A stretch of DNA of 58,354 nucleotides, taken from assembly GCA_017381365.1 (NCBI GenBank), contig JAFOCI010000098.1, forward strand, positions 1 to 58,354, in the 5' to 3' direction. The translations under genes were made by a program, and so were the position numbers. The notes under the pieces are model-generated. The model was not told the DNA's origin. It saw only the letters and a list, made by a program, of their open reading frames with translations, and searched no databases. Positions 44,133-52,910 of this stretch are shown one piece after another. The stretch comes from Treponema sp. GTDB lineage: Bacteria > Spirochaetota > Spirochaetia > Treponematales > Treponemataceae. The first letter of the stretch is position 1. Every line of letters starts with the position of its first letter.

Positions 44133-45101
44133 ATGAAAATAGAAAACTTTTTTGATTTTTGCTCTGGTATTGGTGGTGGACGTTTAGGTCTAGAGAATGC
44201 AGAATTAAAATCTGTCGGATATTCAGATACCAGTAGATTATCAGTATTAACATATAAACAACTCTTTAATACAGAAAATGAAAAAAACTTTGGAAATCTT
44301 AAAAGGATAAAAACTGACGATTTACCAAAGTTTGATTTGTTAATTGCGGGATTTCCTTGTCAGACTTTTTCAGTAATGGGGAGAAAAGCCGGATTTAATG
44401 ATGCACGAGGACAAATCATTTTTCACTTGGCCAGAATATTAAAAGAAACTCAACCGACTTGTTTTATATTGGAAAATGTTCGTGGCCTTGTTACTCACGA
44501 CAAAGGCAAAACCTTGAATATTATACTCAATGAATTAAATGAATCTGGTTTCAATGTAATTTATAAAGTCTTAACAAGCATTGAATATGGTGTACCTCAA
44601 ATGCGACAAAGGGTTTATTTTATTGGAATAAATAAAAAGATTTCAAAGAACATTTCATTATTTGAATGGCCAAAAACTGTTGAAAAACCCTCATTGAGAA
44701 ATTATTTAGTTGATAACAACAAAGCTGATGATGAAAGATTGAAGGTTCTCCGATATTACTTAAATAATCCAACTAACAATGGTAAATATACCGTTTCAGA
44801 TCTTCAAAAAATGGAAGGAAAAATATTAGATACCAGAATGTCTGATTTACGTATTTATGAGGAACGTTGCCCGACATTACGTTCTCAGCGTGATGGTGTT
44901 TTATATGTTCGTAATGGTGAAATATATCAATTAACAGGATATGAAGCTTTATTATTACAAGGATTCCCAAAGAAATATGCCGATAAAGTAAAAAAGACTG
45001 TTTCTGATAGACATTTATTGATGCAAGCTGGCAATGCTATGACTGTAAACGTTATAACTGCACTTGGAAACAGTATTAAAAATTTTTTAAAGGAAGTATA
45101 A
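44133..45101 (+). CDS. DNA (cytosine-5) methyltransferase 1
   Basis: A 322-residue C5-methyltransferase with motif I FDFCSGIGGGRLGLE, motif IV AGFPCQTFSVMG (catalytic Cys, about residue 76), motif VI ILENVRGL, motif VIII QMRQRVYFIG and motif X LLMQAGNAMTV. The region between VIII and IX is short, so its recognition sequence cannot be guessed. It protects host DNA from the nuclease encoded two bases downstream. Confidence 0.95.
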   Translation: MKIENFFDFCSGIGGGRLGLENAELKSVGYSDTSRLSVLTYKQLFNTENEKNFGNLKRIKTDDLPKFDLLIAGFPCQTFSVMGRKAGFNDARGQIIFHLARILKETQPTCFILENVRGLVTHDKGKTLNIILNELNESGFNVIYKVLTSIEYGVPQMRQRVYFIGINKKISKNISLFEWPKTVEKPSLRNYLVDNNKADDERLKVLRYYLNNPTNNGKYTVSDLQKMEGKILDTRMSDLRIYEERCPTLRSQRDGVLYVRNGEIYQLTGYEALLLQGFPKKYADKVKKTVSDRHLLMQAGNAMTVNVITALGNSIKNFLKEV

Positions 45102-45103
45102 AA

Positions 45104-45931
45104 ATGGAAAAATGGCAAATTTGTGAAGCAGAGTGTTTAGCTTATCTTCAATCAAAATATTCTAAAAATGGAAATAACTTTGAAGCTGAAGGTGGCTCGG
45201 ATTCAACAAAATCTGACATATTATTTAGAAAATATGGAGCAGTAGCTTTTTATATTGAATCTAAAATGTCTCAAGCCCAGTGTGGTCAATTTGTTGCTTT
45301 TCCAAATCTTGAATCAAAGTCTTTTGATTATTCAAGAGCTAATGCTTATCCAGAAAATATTTATTCTGAATCTATTCTTGAAAAAATGGCAGAAGATTTC
45401 GATAGATATAAAAATCCTGGAACAGACGGAATTGAATTGTTGATGGATAATGACCTTTTTTATTCTTGGATAGGAGAATTTTACAAAGCAAAAAATGTAA
45501 AATATTTCATTATTGAAAAAGATGTTGGAAATAATAATATGAGTTCTAGTAACTTTGTAATTTTTCCGATAGAACATTTTCAGCACTATTTCAATGTTTC
45601 GGCAAAATACAGAAGGAAAAAAAGTGGTTCAACAAATCCGACAGAAAATGATTATGCTGAAATAACAAAAGCCGCAAAAAGTGAAGGTTTTTCAATAACA
45701 GATTTCTATAGTAACGATGGAAGACACCTTTTAGTAAAAATGAATGCAGTATCTAGAACTTATAAAATTATTGGAGAAAAACATACTTTCCAATTTAAAA
45801 ATACAAGCGGAAATGAATTTATTGTCACTAAACTATCTAATACCAATAATCCAAATGTAATTTTTTCAATTGGACTTATTCAAGAGCAACAACAACGTGA
45901 TTTGGATAAATTCGAACGTGAATTTATTTAG
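45104..45931 (+). CDS. probable type II restriction endonuclease (PD-(D/E)xK type)
   Basis: A 275-residue protein. Near the N-terminus GGSDSTKSDILF and, 13 residues on, AFYIESKM place D38 and E52-x-K54 as a likely PD-(D/E)xK metal site. I do not recognise the closest named enzyme, and the specificity is unknown. Its position between two C5-methyltransferases supports the call. It starts two bases after methyltransferase 1 and its 3' end overlaps the convergent small gene by eight bases. Confidence 0.75.
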   Translation: MEKWQICEAECLAYLQSKYSKNGNNFEAEGGSDSTKSDILFRKYGAVAFYIESKMSQAQCGQFVAFPNLESKSFDYSRANAYPENIYSESILEKMAEDFDRYKNPGTDGIELLMDNDLFYSWIGEFYKAKNVKYFIIEKDVGNNNMSSSNFVIFPIEHFQHYFNVSAKYRRKKSGSTNPTENDYAEITKAAKSEGFSITDFYSNDGRHLLVKMNAVSRTYKIIGEKHTFQFKNTSGNEFIVTKLSNTNNPNVIFSIGLIQEQQQRDLDKFEREFI

Positions 45932-46208
45932 ACTCTAAAAAATCAATATATTTTTTCAGTGCGTATTTTAAGACGGTATACTGCTTCGAAGTTCCAGGCA
46001 ATTCAAGAGTTTTTGAATAAGGACTGTCTTTACAACCATTGGAAAGATATTTCAATAATCTTGAGCATTTATCGTGTTGATATTCTTCATCAATATCATA
46101 AATGCTCAATCTAGTTTCAAGCCGTTTAATTCTTGAAACTAAATCGGATTCCATTTTTTTAGAATAACCAGAGTTTTTAAGCCATTTTCTATATTCTAAT
46201 TCTTTCAT
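45924..46208 (-). CDS. small protein next to methyltransferase 2
   Basis: A 94-residue basic, helical protein of no recognised family (KELEYRKWLKNSGYSKKMES, TLELPGTSKQYTVLKYALKK). The layout faintly recalls the SAM-like core-binding domain of phage integrases. It starts immediately after the methyltransferase 2 stop, so it belongs to that unit. It may be a DNA-binding helper of the restriction-modification system; this is inference from position. Confidence 0.7.
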   Translation of the reverse strand: MKELEYRKWLKNSGYSKKMESDLVSRIKRLETRLSIYDIDEEYQHDKCSRLLKYLSNGCKDSPYSKTLELPGTSKQYTVLKYALKKYIDFLESK

Positions 46209-47213
46209 TTATGCTGATAGAGTCTTTGCTTCTTCTTGGATAGAGAGTGTTTTTCCAATTTCAATTGCTATATATTGCAAAACATCAACAACAACTGAAT
46301 TACCAAATTGTTTGTATGCCTGGTTTTTGTTTTTACTCATGATAAAAGAATCTGGGTATCCCATAATTCTTGCACATTCTCTTGGATGGAGTTTACGAGG
46401 TTTGCCATTTACAAGATAACCTCCAGTTTTAGCAAAAACTCCGCCACCGTATGCAGATAATGTAATAGCAATCCCTTTTGTACTATAAATTCTTTCTCCC
46501 TGACCACCTTTATTAATTATGCCAAGACGGATTGAAGTGTCACTGTATTTATCATCCTTAGAGCCATTGTAAAAAGTGTCTGGACGGTCTACATATAAAT
46601 CTTTTACCATTGATTCATCATTTAGTAAAAAATCTTCTACATGTTTTGTTAGTTCAAATTGCTTTGGATATGAAAAGCTTTTGTTGATTAAATCATTGCG
46701 GAAACATACCATATAGATACGTTCACGTTTTTGAGGCATTCCATAATTTACGGCATTCAGTACTTTTTCATAAAAAGTATAGCCAAGTTGTTCCATAGTT
46801 TCTTTTACTACTGCAAGTGTATTTCCATTATCATGAGTAGCAAAGTTTTTTACATTTTCCATAAATACAACTTTAGGCTTTTTCGCTTTTACTACACGAG
46901 CAACATCAAAAAATAATGTTCCACGACTGTCTTCAAATCCTCTTTGTTTTCCGCTAATAGAAAATGCTTGACAAGGAAAACCTGCACATAAAATATCATG
47001 CTCAGGAATTGTATTTTCATCAACCTTTGTTATATCCCCTTCTGGTTCAATACCAAAGTTTTCTTTATATACTTTTTGTGCAAATGAATCCCATTCATTT
47101 GCATAAACACATTCTGCACCCAAAGAAGAAAGAGCTAAATGAAACCCACCAATGCCAGCAAACAAATCAATATATTTATAACCAGTTAAATATTGATTGG
47201 TAATTTCAATCAT
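46209..47213 (-). CDS. DNA (cytosine-5) methyltransferase 2
   Basis: A 334-residue C5-methyltransferase: motif I YIDLFAGIGGFHLAL, motif IV AGFPCQAFSISGKQRGFED (Cys about residue 79), motif VI VFMENVKNF, motif VIII MPQKRERIYMV, motif X YKQFGNSVVVDV. It is more canonical than methyltransferase 1 and clearly not a recent duplicate of it. Its promoter lies just upstream with a 21-bp palindrome between the -35 and -10 boxes; the -10 ends six bases before the ATG and there is no Shine-Dalgarno sequence. Confidence 0.96.
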   Translation of the reverse strand: MIEITNQYLTGYKYIDLFAGIGGFHLALSSLGAECVYANEWDSFAQKVYKENFGIEPEGDITKVDENTIPEHDILCAGFPCQAFSISGKQRGFEDSRGTLFFDVARVVKAKKPKVVFMENVKNFATHDNGNTLAVVKETMEQLGYTFYEKVLNAVNYGMPQKRERIYMVCFRNDLINKSFSYPKQFELTKHVEDFLLNDESMVKDLYVDRPDTFYNGSKDDKYSDTSIRLGIINKGGQGERIYSTKGIAITLSAYGGGVFAKTGGYLVNGKPRKLHPRECARIMGYPDSFIMSKNKNQAYKQFGNSVVVDVLQYIAIEIGKTLSIQEEAKTLSA

Positions 47214-47219
47214 ACTTAT

Positions 47220-47248
47220 ATTATAGCGCAGTGCGCTATAATTTGCAA
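47220..47248 (-). promoter_or_regulatory. promoter of methyltransferase 2
   Basis: -35 TTGCAA (47243-47248), 17-base spacer, -10 TATAAT (47220-47225). Confidence 0.7.
47221..47241. promoter_or_regulatory. 21-bp palindromic operator candidate
   Basis: TTATAGCGCA-G-TGCGCTATAA, perfect 10-bp arms. It fills most of the promoter spacer and covers five bases of the -10, so bound protein would block transcription. It contains two GCGC sequences. Confidence 0.65.
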
Positions 47249-47290
47249 TAACCTAATGAATTACTAAAATAATAGTGATATATTATTTTG

Positions 47291-47304
47291 GCAGAGAATA
47301 AAAT
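47291..47304. repeat. right 14-bp direct repeat of the cassette
   Basis: GCAGAGAATAAAAT, identical to 42804-42817, two bases before the stop codon of the TrmN6-like gene. Confidence 0.6.
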
Positions 47305-47305
47305 C

Positions 47306-48055
47306 TCAGCAGATTTCATAAATCTTTTTGATTTCGTCAGTGTATTCGCCGGATGTATTGTAGACTACAAGCGGTTTTTCTACAGTTATGCGGGAATTTG
47401 CATTTTTACGTGCTTCGATTAGAACCATGTTTGGTTCTTTGTCTATGAATGGCTGAACTAAGCGCATGCGTTTTGGTTCAAGGTGATATTTTGAAAGAGT
47501 TACGAATATTTCTGCAAGGCGGAAAGGACGATGAATCATGTAGAAAAAACCAGATGGTTTTAGAAGCCCAGAGGCGTTGCGAACAATATCATCAAGGTTA
47601 CAAAGAACTTCATGGCGGGCGATTGCCTTGTAATCAATTGGATTCTGTTTTCCATGCTGGGCAATCATATATGGCGGATTGCAGGTAACTGCTTCTGCGC
47701 AGGAAGAACCAAAAATCTTAACGGCATTTTTTATGTCTCCTTGAACAACCTGAATTTTGCTTTCCAGATTGTTCAAAGCCACACTTCTTGAAGCCATATC
47801 AGCAGATTCTTCCTGAATTTCTAAAGCTTTGATAAAAGCAGCGTTTGATTCCGATGAAAGAAGAAACGGAATTATTCCAGTGCCTGTTCCTAAATCGATT
47901 ACAGCAGAACCTTTGCGAATTCCTGATTTTGCATAATCGGCAAGCAGAACCGCATCAATCCCAAAACAGAATTTCTTTCTATCCTGAATGATTTTGATTC
48001 CGCTTTTTTTTAGCGTATCAACAACTTCGTTTTCTTTTATCTGAACGCTGCCCAT
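47306..48055 (-). CDS. TrmN6-like tRNA (adenine-N6)-methyltransferase
   Basis: A 249-residue N6-adenine methyltransferase of the YfiC/TrmN6 type, which modifies A37 of tRNA-Val in E. coli. N-terminal QDRKKFCFGIDAVLLADYA, SAM motif VIDLGTGTGIIPFLL (about residue 47) and the catalytic NPPY in VTCNPPYMIAQHG (about residue 125). It begins six bases after the NSS transporter stop. Its stop lies next to the restriction-modification cassette's right repeat. Confidence 0.87.
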   Translation of the reverse strand: MGSVQIKENEVVDTLKKSGIKIIQDRKKFCFGIDAVLLADYAKSGIRKGSAVIDLGTGTGIIPFLLSSESNAAFIKALEIQEESADMASRSVALNNLESKIQVVQGDIKNAVKIFGSSCAEAVTCNPPYMIAQHGKQNPIDYKAIARHEVLCNLDDIVRNASGLLKPSGFFYMIHRPFRLAEIFVTLSKYHLEPKRMRLVQPFIDKEPNMVLIEARKNANSRITVEKPLVVYNTSGEYTDEIKKIYEIC

Positions 48056-48061
48056 AACAAA

Positions 48062-49465
48062 TTAGAATTTAATAATTCCTGCAGAGTTAATCAAAAGACA
48101 AACAAGCATGATTGGAACTATGTATTTTATCATCACTTTATAAAGTGCTGCACGGCTGAATTTTACGCCGCCAAGAGTAACTTCATCAATGATATACTCT
48201 GGTTTTGCAATCCAACCAATAAGAATACTAGTAGAAAGAGCAACCAATGGCATGAATACGCTGTTACTGATGTAATCCATCAAATCAAGAACCTGCGCTG
48301 TACCAGTTGGCAAATGCAATTCAAAATAAAGCTTGTTGTAACCAAGACAAACTATTACGCCAAAAATAAATGTGTAGATTGAAACATAAATTGAACTTCT
48401 TAAGCGAGACCATTTAAAATGGTCAATTGCAGAAGAAACGATAGCTTCCATAACGGAAATTGAAGATGTTATTGCTGCAACAGCAACTATAATAAAGAAA
48501 ACTGCACCAATAAAAAGTCCAAGTGTTCCCATTGAATTGAATACTTTTGGCAAGTTTGCAAAAATCAATCCAGGACCAGCTGACATTCCTTCTTTTCCTG
48601 CAAAAGCATATACAGCAGGAATAATCATAAGACCTGCAAGGAAAGCTATTGCTGTATCAAAAATTTCAATATGATTAATTGATTTTTCAAGATTTACTTC
48701 TGGTTTTGCATAAGAACCGTAAGCAACCATGATACCCATAGCAACACTGATAGAGAAGAAAAGCTGTCCCATTGCATCCATTACAACAGAAAGGAACTTG
48801 GAAACTGTAATACCTTCAAAGCTAGGAACTACATAAACCTTTAACCCCTGAAGTCCTGTTCTTGTTACTCCGTTTGCATCAGTATGTGAAAGAGTAAGTG
48901 AGAAAAGCGAAATTCCAATTACCATTACAACAAGAATTGGCATAAGAATTTTACTTACTTTTTCAATTCCTTTTTCTACACCACTGATAATAGCTGCCGC
49001 TGTTAATGCAAAGAAAATTACAAACCAAATAATAGGTTCATAAAGCTTAGAAATGAAACCACCAAAAAAGCCTTCTGCAACTGTTTTTGCACCGTTACCA
49101 GTTACATACATTGAAAGATATTTCAAAACCCAACCACCAATTGTACAGTAATAAGGCAAAATGATAATTGGAACAAGACAAGCAAGAATACCAATGAATG
49201 AAAATCTCTTATCAATTCGCTTATAAGCAGAAAGAGGACCTTTTCGTGTTTTACGACCGATTGCAATTTCTGTTGTTAAAAGAGCAAAACCAAATGTAAC
49301 AGCAAGAATTAAATAAATAACGATGAAAAGTCCGCCACCGTCTTTTGCTGCCAAATATGGAAAACGCCAAATGTTTCCCAAACCAACTGCGCTTCCAGCA
49401 GAAGCTAGAATAAAACCTAAATGACCGCTAAAACTACTTCGGTCCTGTGTATTTGTGTCTGTCAT
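48062..49465 (-). CDS. sodium-dependent amino-acid transporter (NSS/SNF family)
   Basis: A 467-residue neurotransmitter:sodium symporter homologue with about 11-12 membrane segments. The first reads FILASAGSAVGLGNIWRFPYLAA, the unwound sodium- and substrate-binding helix, and later stretches (FSISVAMGIMVAYGSY, AAITSSISVMEAIVSS) supply the second sodium site. It probably imports a neutral or aromatic amino acid. TGTTATTAT ends six bases before the ATG and no Shine-Dalgarno sequence is visible. Confidence 0.92.
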   Translation of the reverse strand: MTDTNTQDRSSFSGHLGFILASAGSAVGLGNIWRFPYLAAKDGGGLFIVIYLILAVTFGFALLTTEIAIGRKTRKGPLSAYKRIDKRFSFIGILACLVPIIILPYYCTIGGWVLKYLSMYVTGNGAKTVAEGFFGGFISKLYEPIIWFVIFFALTAAAIISGVEKGIEKVSKILMPILVVMVIGISLFSLTLSHTDANGVTRTGLQGLKVYVVPSFEGITVSKFLSVVMDAMGQLFFSISVAMGIMVAYGSYAKPEVNLEKSINHIEIFDTAIAFLAGLMIIPAVYAFAGKEGMSAGPGLIFANLPKVFNSMGTLGLFIGAVFFIIVAVAAITSSISVMEAIVSSAIDHFKWSRLRSSIYVSIYTFIFGVIVCLGYNKLYFELHLPTGTAQVLDLMDYISNSVFMPLVALSTSILIGWIAKPEYIIDEVTLGGVKFSRAALYKVMIKYIVPIMLVCLLINSAGIIKF

Positions 49466-49522
49466 ATTTTAATAATAACACATTTTTTTTGGGTTTACGA
49501 TAACAAAGTTTTTATATTTCCT

Positions 49523-50299
49523 TTATTTCTTTGATTTTGCCTCAAATAAAATACATCCTGCAATAATCAAAATATAAACAGCAGAAAGTATTATGTAGAA
49601 CAAAATATCAACTTTTAAAAAACAATACAAAAAATTAAAACAGAAGTGAATTGCAATTGCATACAAAAGATTGTTGTATCGGTTCATTACTAGATTAATC
49701 AAAAAACAAAGACCTGTCATAACTATCACATTTGAAATAATATACGGAATCATATTTAACCCCATAAAATCTGAATCAACGAACCATAAAACTGTATGCC
49801 AGAAAGCCCAGATTATTCCTTGAAGTATACAAGATTTTACAAAACCGTATTTTTCATTAAGAAGAGGACGCAGAAAGCCTCTCCATCCAGATTCTTCGCC
49901 TGTTGGACCTGTTGTGATTGAAAAAAATAAAGATGCCATAAAAGACCATGAACCTAATGACCAATATGAAGAAAATTCCTGTTTCTGAATAAAAGCTGTA
50001 ATCAGAACAGTTAATAAAGTTGCTCCTACTGTAATTGCAGAAACTGCAAAAAGCCAGATTGCTTTAATTTTGCCAGAAAAAATATTTTTATAAAATTTTT
50101 TTATTGTAATTCCGTTGCACCAGTATTTAAAACCTGCCAATAGAACGATAGTTGGAGACCATGCGCAAATATTAGAAAGAACGCGCATTACAAAAGGGCT
50201 GCAATGAAAAACCATACTTGCAGTTCCGCAAATTCCCAAAACCATTGCCCAAAACACTGAATATGAAAAAATTACATAATTTCTTATTTTATTTGACAT
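49523..50299 (-). CDS. CPBP (CAAX protease/bacteriocin-processing) family membrane protein
   Basis: A 258-residue protein with about seven membrane segments and the type II CAAX protease motifs: GEESGWRGFL (EExxxR, about residue 135), AFWHTVLWF (FxxxH) and HFCFNFLY (HxxxN-like). Members act as intramembrane proteases or as bacteriocin self-immunity proteins; no partner peptide is seen. GGAGG gives a strong ribosome site. Confidence 0.87.
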   Translation of the reverse strand: MSNKIRNYVIFSYSVFWAMVLGICGTASMVFHCSPFVMRVLSNICAWSPTIVLLAGFKYWCNGITIKKFYKNIFSGKIKAIWLFAVSAITVGATLLTVLITAFIQKQEFSSYWSLGSWSFMASLFFSITTGPTGEESGWRGFLRPLLNEKYGFVKSCILQGIIWAFWHTVLWFVDSDFMGLNMIPYIISNVIVMTGLCFLINLVMNRYNNLLYAIAIHFCFNFLYCFLKVDILFYIILSAVYILIIAGCILFEAKSKK

Positions 50300-50448
50300 T
50301 TAAAAGCCTCCATAAAAAATCAGCAGACTAAGCAGTCTGTCACTTTTCTTTTTTTTGTTAATTATAATTTCTTAATCAGTTTTTTCTATTTAAAATTTGA
50401 TATATTGCATTTTTTAAGGTAAAATGCACAAAGAAAACCAGCCTGGCT

Positions 50449-51246
50449 CTACAAATCCCCCGCCAGCTCCATAAATTCCATTGCGTTTTTAAATCCCGTT
50501 CCCTTGGGATGATTGTTAAAATACAATTGTACCAGCTTTTCTTCTGACAACGCTTTTTTTACGATTGGAACAAAACTTTGCAGCTCCTGCAGTGAATATT
50601 CATAATCATAGCGATGAGTTTCTTCGCCAGGTTCGCTCTCTACATACCACCCGCTCCGGTTTCTGCCATGCAGACGAATATAAGCATTTTTGCCAATGAA
50701 CGGCGTGCATGCAGCAAAGCCGTCCAGCAAGTTTTTTAATTGCGGCATATCGCAGAATACAATTCCTGCGCCCCTGGACAGTAATCCCGCAAACACGGAT
50801 TCCTTTATCCATTCCCTGTGACGAAATTCTACAACGCAGGGAAGCGGTTCCATTTTTTTTAGCAAAGCCGCAAGATAAAAACGGTTTTGCTCCGTGTAAT
50901 GAAAGCTTTCTGGAAATTGAATTAATATGGAAAGAAGTACATTTTTTTTAAGCAGCGGGTCCATTGCCTGAGTAAATTCTTCCGCATGATTCTGCCATTG
51001 CCTTGAAATTTCATGAGTCAGCTGACGATTTATTTTTACGCTGAATTTCAACCGACCTTCTGACCGCTCATAAAAGGAATGCATTCTCTCTGCCGTTGGC
51101 ATTCCATAAAATGTACTGTTCAGCTCCAGGGCATTAAATTTTGTTGAATAATATGCCAGAAAATCTTTTCGTGGCAAATCCGGCGGATAAAAGCTTCCTT
51201 TTAATTCCGGATGATCATATCCGCTGGTACCAATAAAAATCTGCAT
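50449..51246 (-). CDS. DUF72 family protein
   Basis: A 265-residue TIM-barrel protein of the DUF72 (YecE-like) family, function unknown. Diagnostic are FIGTSGYDHPELKGSFYP at the N-terminus, FNALELNSTFYG, SVKINRQLTHE and YLYFNNHPKGTGFKNA-type residues near the C-terminus (LYFNNHPKGTGFKNAMEF). It starts three bases after the LUD gene stop, so the two are co-transcribed. Confidence 0.9.
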   Translation of the reverse strand: MQIFIGTSGYDHPELKGSFYPPDLPRKDFLAYYSTKFNALELNSTFYGMPTAERMHSFYERSEGRLKFSVKINRQLTHEISRQWQNHAEEFTQAMDPLLKKNVLLSILIQFPESFHYTEQNRFYLAALLKKMEPLPCVVEFRHREWIKESVFAGLLSRGAGIVFCDMPQLKNLLDGFAACTPFIGKNAYIRLHGRNRSGWYVESEPGEETHRYDYEYSLQELQSFVPIVKKALSEEKLVQLYFNNHPKGTGFKNAMEFMELAGDL

Positions 51247-51249
51247 GTT

Positions 51250-51888
51250 TTAGTATCCCAAAGTTTCGCCAATCAGAATAACCTTAATTCTGTTTGGAAC
51301 CATGGATTTGCGTGTTATTACAATATTTGCACAAATACTGTTTGGAATACATTCTGCGCATTTTCCTGTTTTTGCGCATGGTGTATCGCAGCTCAATCGT
51401 ACACAATTTGGCGGAACAGCCTGAGTTCTGACCCTGCGAATACCATCATCAACGTTTGCAACAACTTTATTCATGCCGGCAATTACAACAACTGAATCTG
51501 GACCATACATCAAATAGCAGACACGATTTCCACGTCCGTCAATATTTATAAGTTCTCCGTCCAGAGTAATTGCATTTGTGCTAAGCAAAAAGCAGTCCGC
51601 ATTAATCTGTTTTGCCTTACATTCTTTAAGTTCTTCTGGAGTTTTATAATTTTCACGAATAATAAGTTCATGACCAGCCTCTGTAACAGCTGCCTTAAAA
51701 CCATTTTCATCGATTGTCATTGAACCACCATAAGCAACTGATTTTTTACCGCCACCAATAAGTTCAAGCAGTTTTGCTTTTGCAGCTGCAACATCTTCGC
51801 AATAATAACCTTCCATCTGGCGAGCATTCAATTTTTTGATAATTGCAGCTGCCTGATTTGCATAAGCGACTTTCTTTGGATTTTCCAT
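51250..51888 (-). CDS. LUD-domain protein (DUF162)
   Basis: A 212-residue protein of the LUD family related to LutC, involved in lactate and other oxidative metabolism. Seen are VAYGGSMTIDENGF (about residue 50), DCFLLSTNAITLDGELINID and VVIAGMNKVV. Near the C-terminus CDTPCAKTGKCAEC (four cysteines in 14 residues) could hold a metal or Fe-S cluster. The start at 51888 is chosen for GAGG ten bases upstream; a longer frame to 51924 runs towards the MITE fragment. Confidence 0.87.
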   Translation of the reverse strand: MENPKKVAYANQAAAIIKKLNARQMEGYYCEDVAAAKAKLLELIGGGKKSVAYGGSMTIDENGFKAAVTEAGHELIIRENYKTPEELKECKAKQINADCFLLSTNAITLDGELINIDGRGNRVCYLMYGPDSVVVIAGMNKVVANVDDGIRRVRTQAVPPNCVRLSCDTPCAKTGKCAECIPNSICANIVITRKSMVPNRIKVILIGETLGY

Positions 51889-51921
51889 AATTTTTTCCTC
51901 ATTTTTATTACAAGTGAAATT

Positions 51922-51956
51922 CAATCACCGTAATGCAAACTTATTGGACAGCCTCC
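51922..51956 (-). repeat. MITE fragment
   Basis: Only the CACCGTAATGCAAACTTATTGGACAGCCTC end of the family remains, between the FMN-binding and LUD genes. Confidence 0.75.
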
Positions 51957-51965
51957 TCAATAGTT

Positions 51966-52391
51966 TTAAAGATCAATGTATTCCTTTGGCTTGAAGTTGT
52001 CTGCCATGGACCAGGTGTGGGCCTTTCCACTTTTTAATCTGAATATCTTGAGGAAGTCCTTTACTTCTTCCTTTGATTTTCCCCACTGCCTTATGAATGC
52101 GCGTGACGGGTGGTTGTAGATTTCCTCAAAAACTTCATCGCTTTCATCCAGTTCAAACTTTCCTTCTACACGAACCTGAGTTCCATTGCACTGAAAGCAA
52201 AGTTCCGCATTTGGATTTGACATGAGCTGCTTGTAAAGTTCCTTGAAAGTTCCCGTGTGGAAAATAATTCCGTCTTCACTAGCTTTGAACATGAGAATTC
52301 CACGGACACGTGGGTATCCATTTTCATCCACTGTGGCAAGGTGCATCACAGGATTTTCATTCATCATCTTGAACAATTCTTCTTTTGTCAT
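51966..52391 (-). CDS. pyridoxamine 5'-phosphate oxidase-family FMN-binding protein
   Basis: A 141-residue split-barrel flavoprotein of the PNPOx-like family: MHLATVDENGYPRVRGILMF (about residues 15-35) and IIFHTGTFKELYKQL, with the C-terminal AHTWSM. Such small members reduce or bind FMN, F420 or haem-type cofactors; exact substrate unknown. GGAGATG precedes the ATG. It may share a transcript with the LUD and DUF72 genes. Confidence 0.88.
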   Translation of the reverse strand: MTKEELFKMMNENPVMHLATVDENGYPRVRGILMFKASEDGIIFHTGTFKELYKQLMSNPNAELCFQCNGTQVRVEGKFELDESDEVFEEIYNHPSRAFIRQWGKSKEEVKDFLKIFRLKSGKAHTWSMADNFKPKEYIDL

Positions 52392-52472
52392 AAAACATCT
52401 CCATAAATAGTTTATGGTATTTTATATGATACTCATATTTAAATCTATGTTTTTAAGATAGTGTAAAATTCA

Positions 52473-52541
52473 GTTCGCAATTTCGTATTTAAAGCAGAAA
52501 GCGGTTTGATTTACACGACTTTTTTCAAAGAAATTGCGAAC
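52473..52541. repeat. 12-bp inverted repeat in a non-coding gap
   Basis: GTTCGCAATTTC (52473-52484) and GAAATTGCGAAC (52530-52541), perfect arms 45 bases apart. The gap 52,392-52,910 also holds a MITE copy, short AAAAAATACTTRCGCC repeats (about 52,814-52,848) and a promoter. I see no gene in it. Confidence 0.6.
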
Positions 52542-52660
52542 AATTCTTGATGCCATTTTATATACAAGTGAAATTCAACCTATAACTTATTCTATATTAT
52601 AACTAAGCAAATAAAATCTTTAATATTCTGCAAGAAAATCCGCGCCCAGGTATGGAGTGG

Positions 52661-52750
52661 GGGGCTGTCCCAAAAGTAATGAGTGCTACACTAAATGTGG
52701 TGGTTTCGATAAACTCAACCAGCGTAATGCAAACTTATTGGACAGCCCCT
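52661..52750 (-). repeat. short MITE-like repeat copy
   Basis: A 90-bp copy in reverse orientation with near-perfect ends GGGGCTGTCCC and GGACAGCCCC. Confidence 0.92.
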
Positions 52751-52874
52751 TCCGAAGCGAAGCGGAGGAATGAGTAAGGCTTTGCCGACGGAACCACGGA
52801 ACACCTGTTGCAAAAAATACTTACGCCCAAAAAATACTTGCGCCAAAAAAATAATATCTTAAATTTTAATATTT

Positions 52875-52904
52875 TTTACAATTTTTCGATTATGGCTTTA
52901 TAAT
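52875..52904 (+). promoter_or_regulatory. promoter of the PAS-GGDEF gene
   Basis: -35 TTTACA (52875-52880), 18-base spacer, -10 TATAAT (52899-52904), six bases before the ATG. Confidence 0.6.
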
Positions 52905-52910
52905 ATTTAT

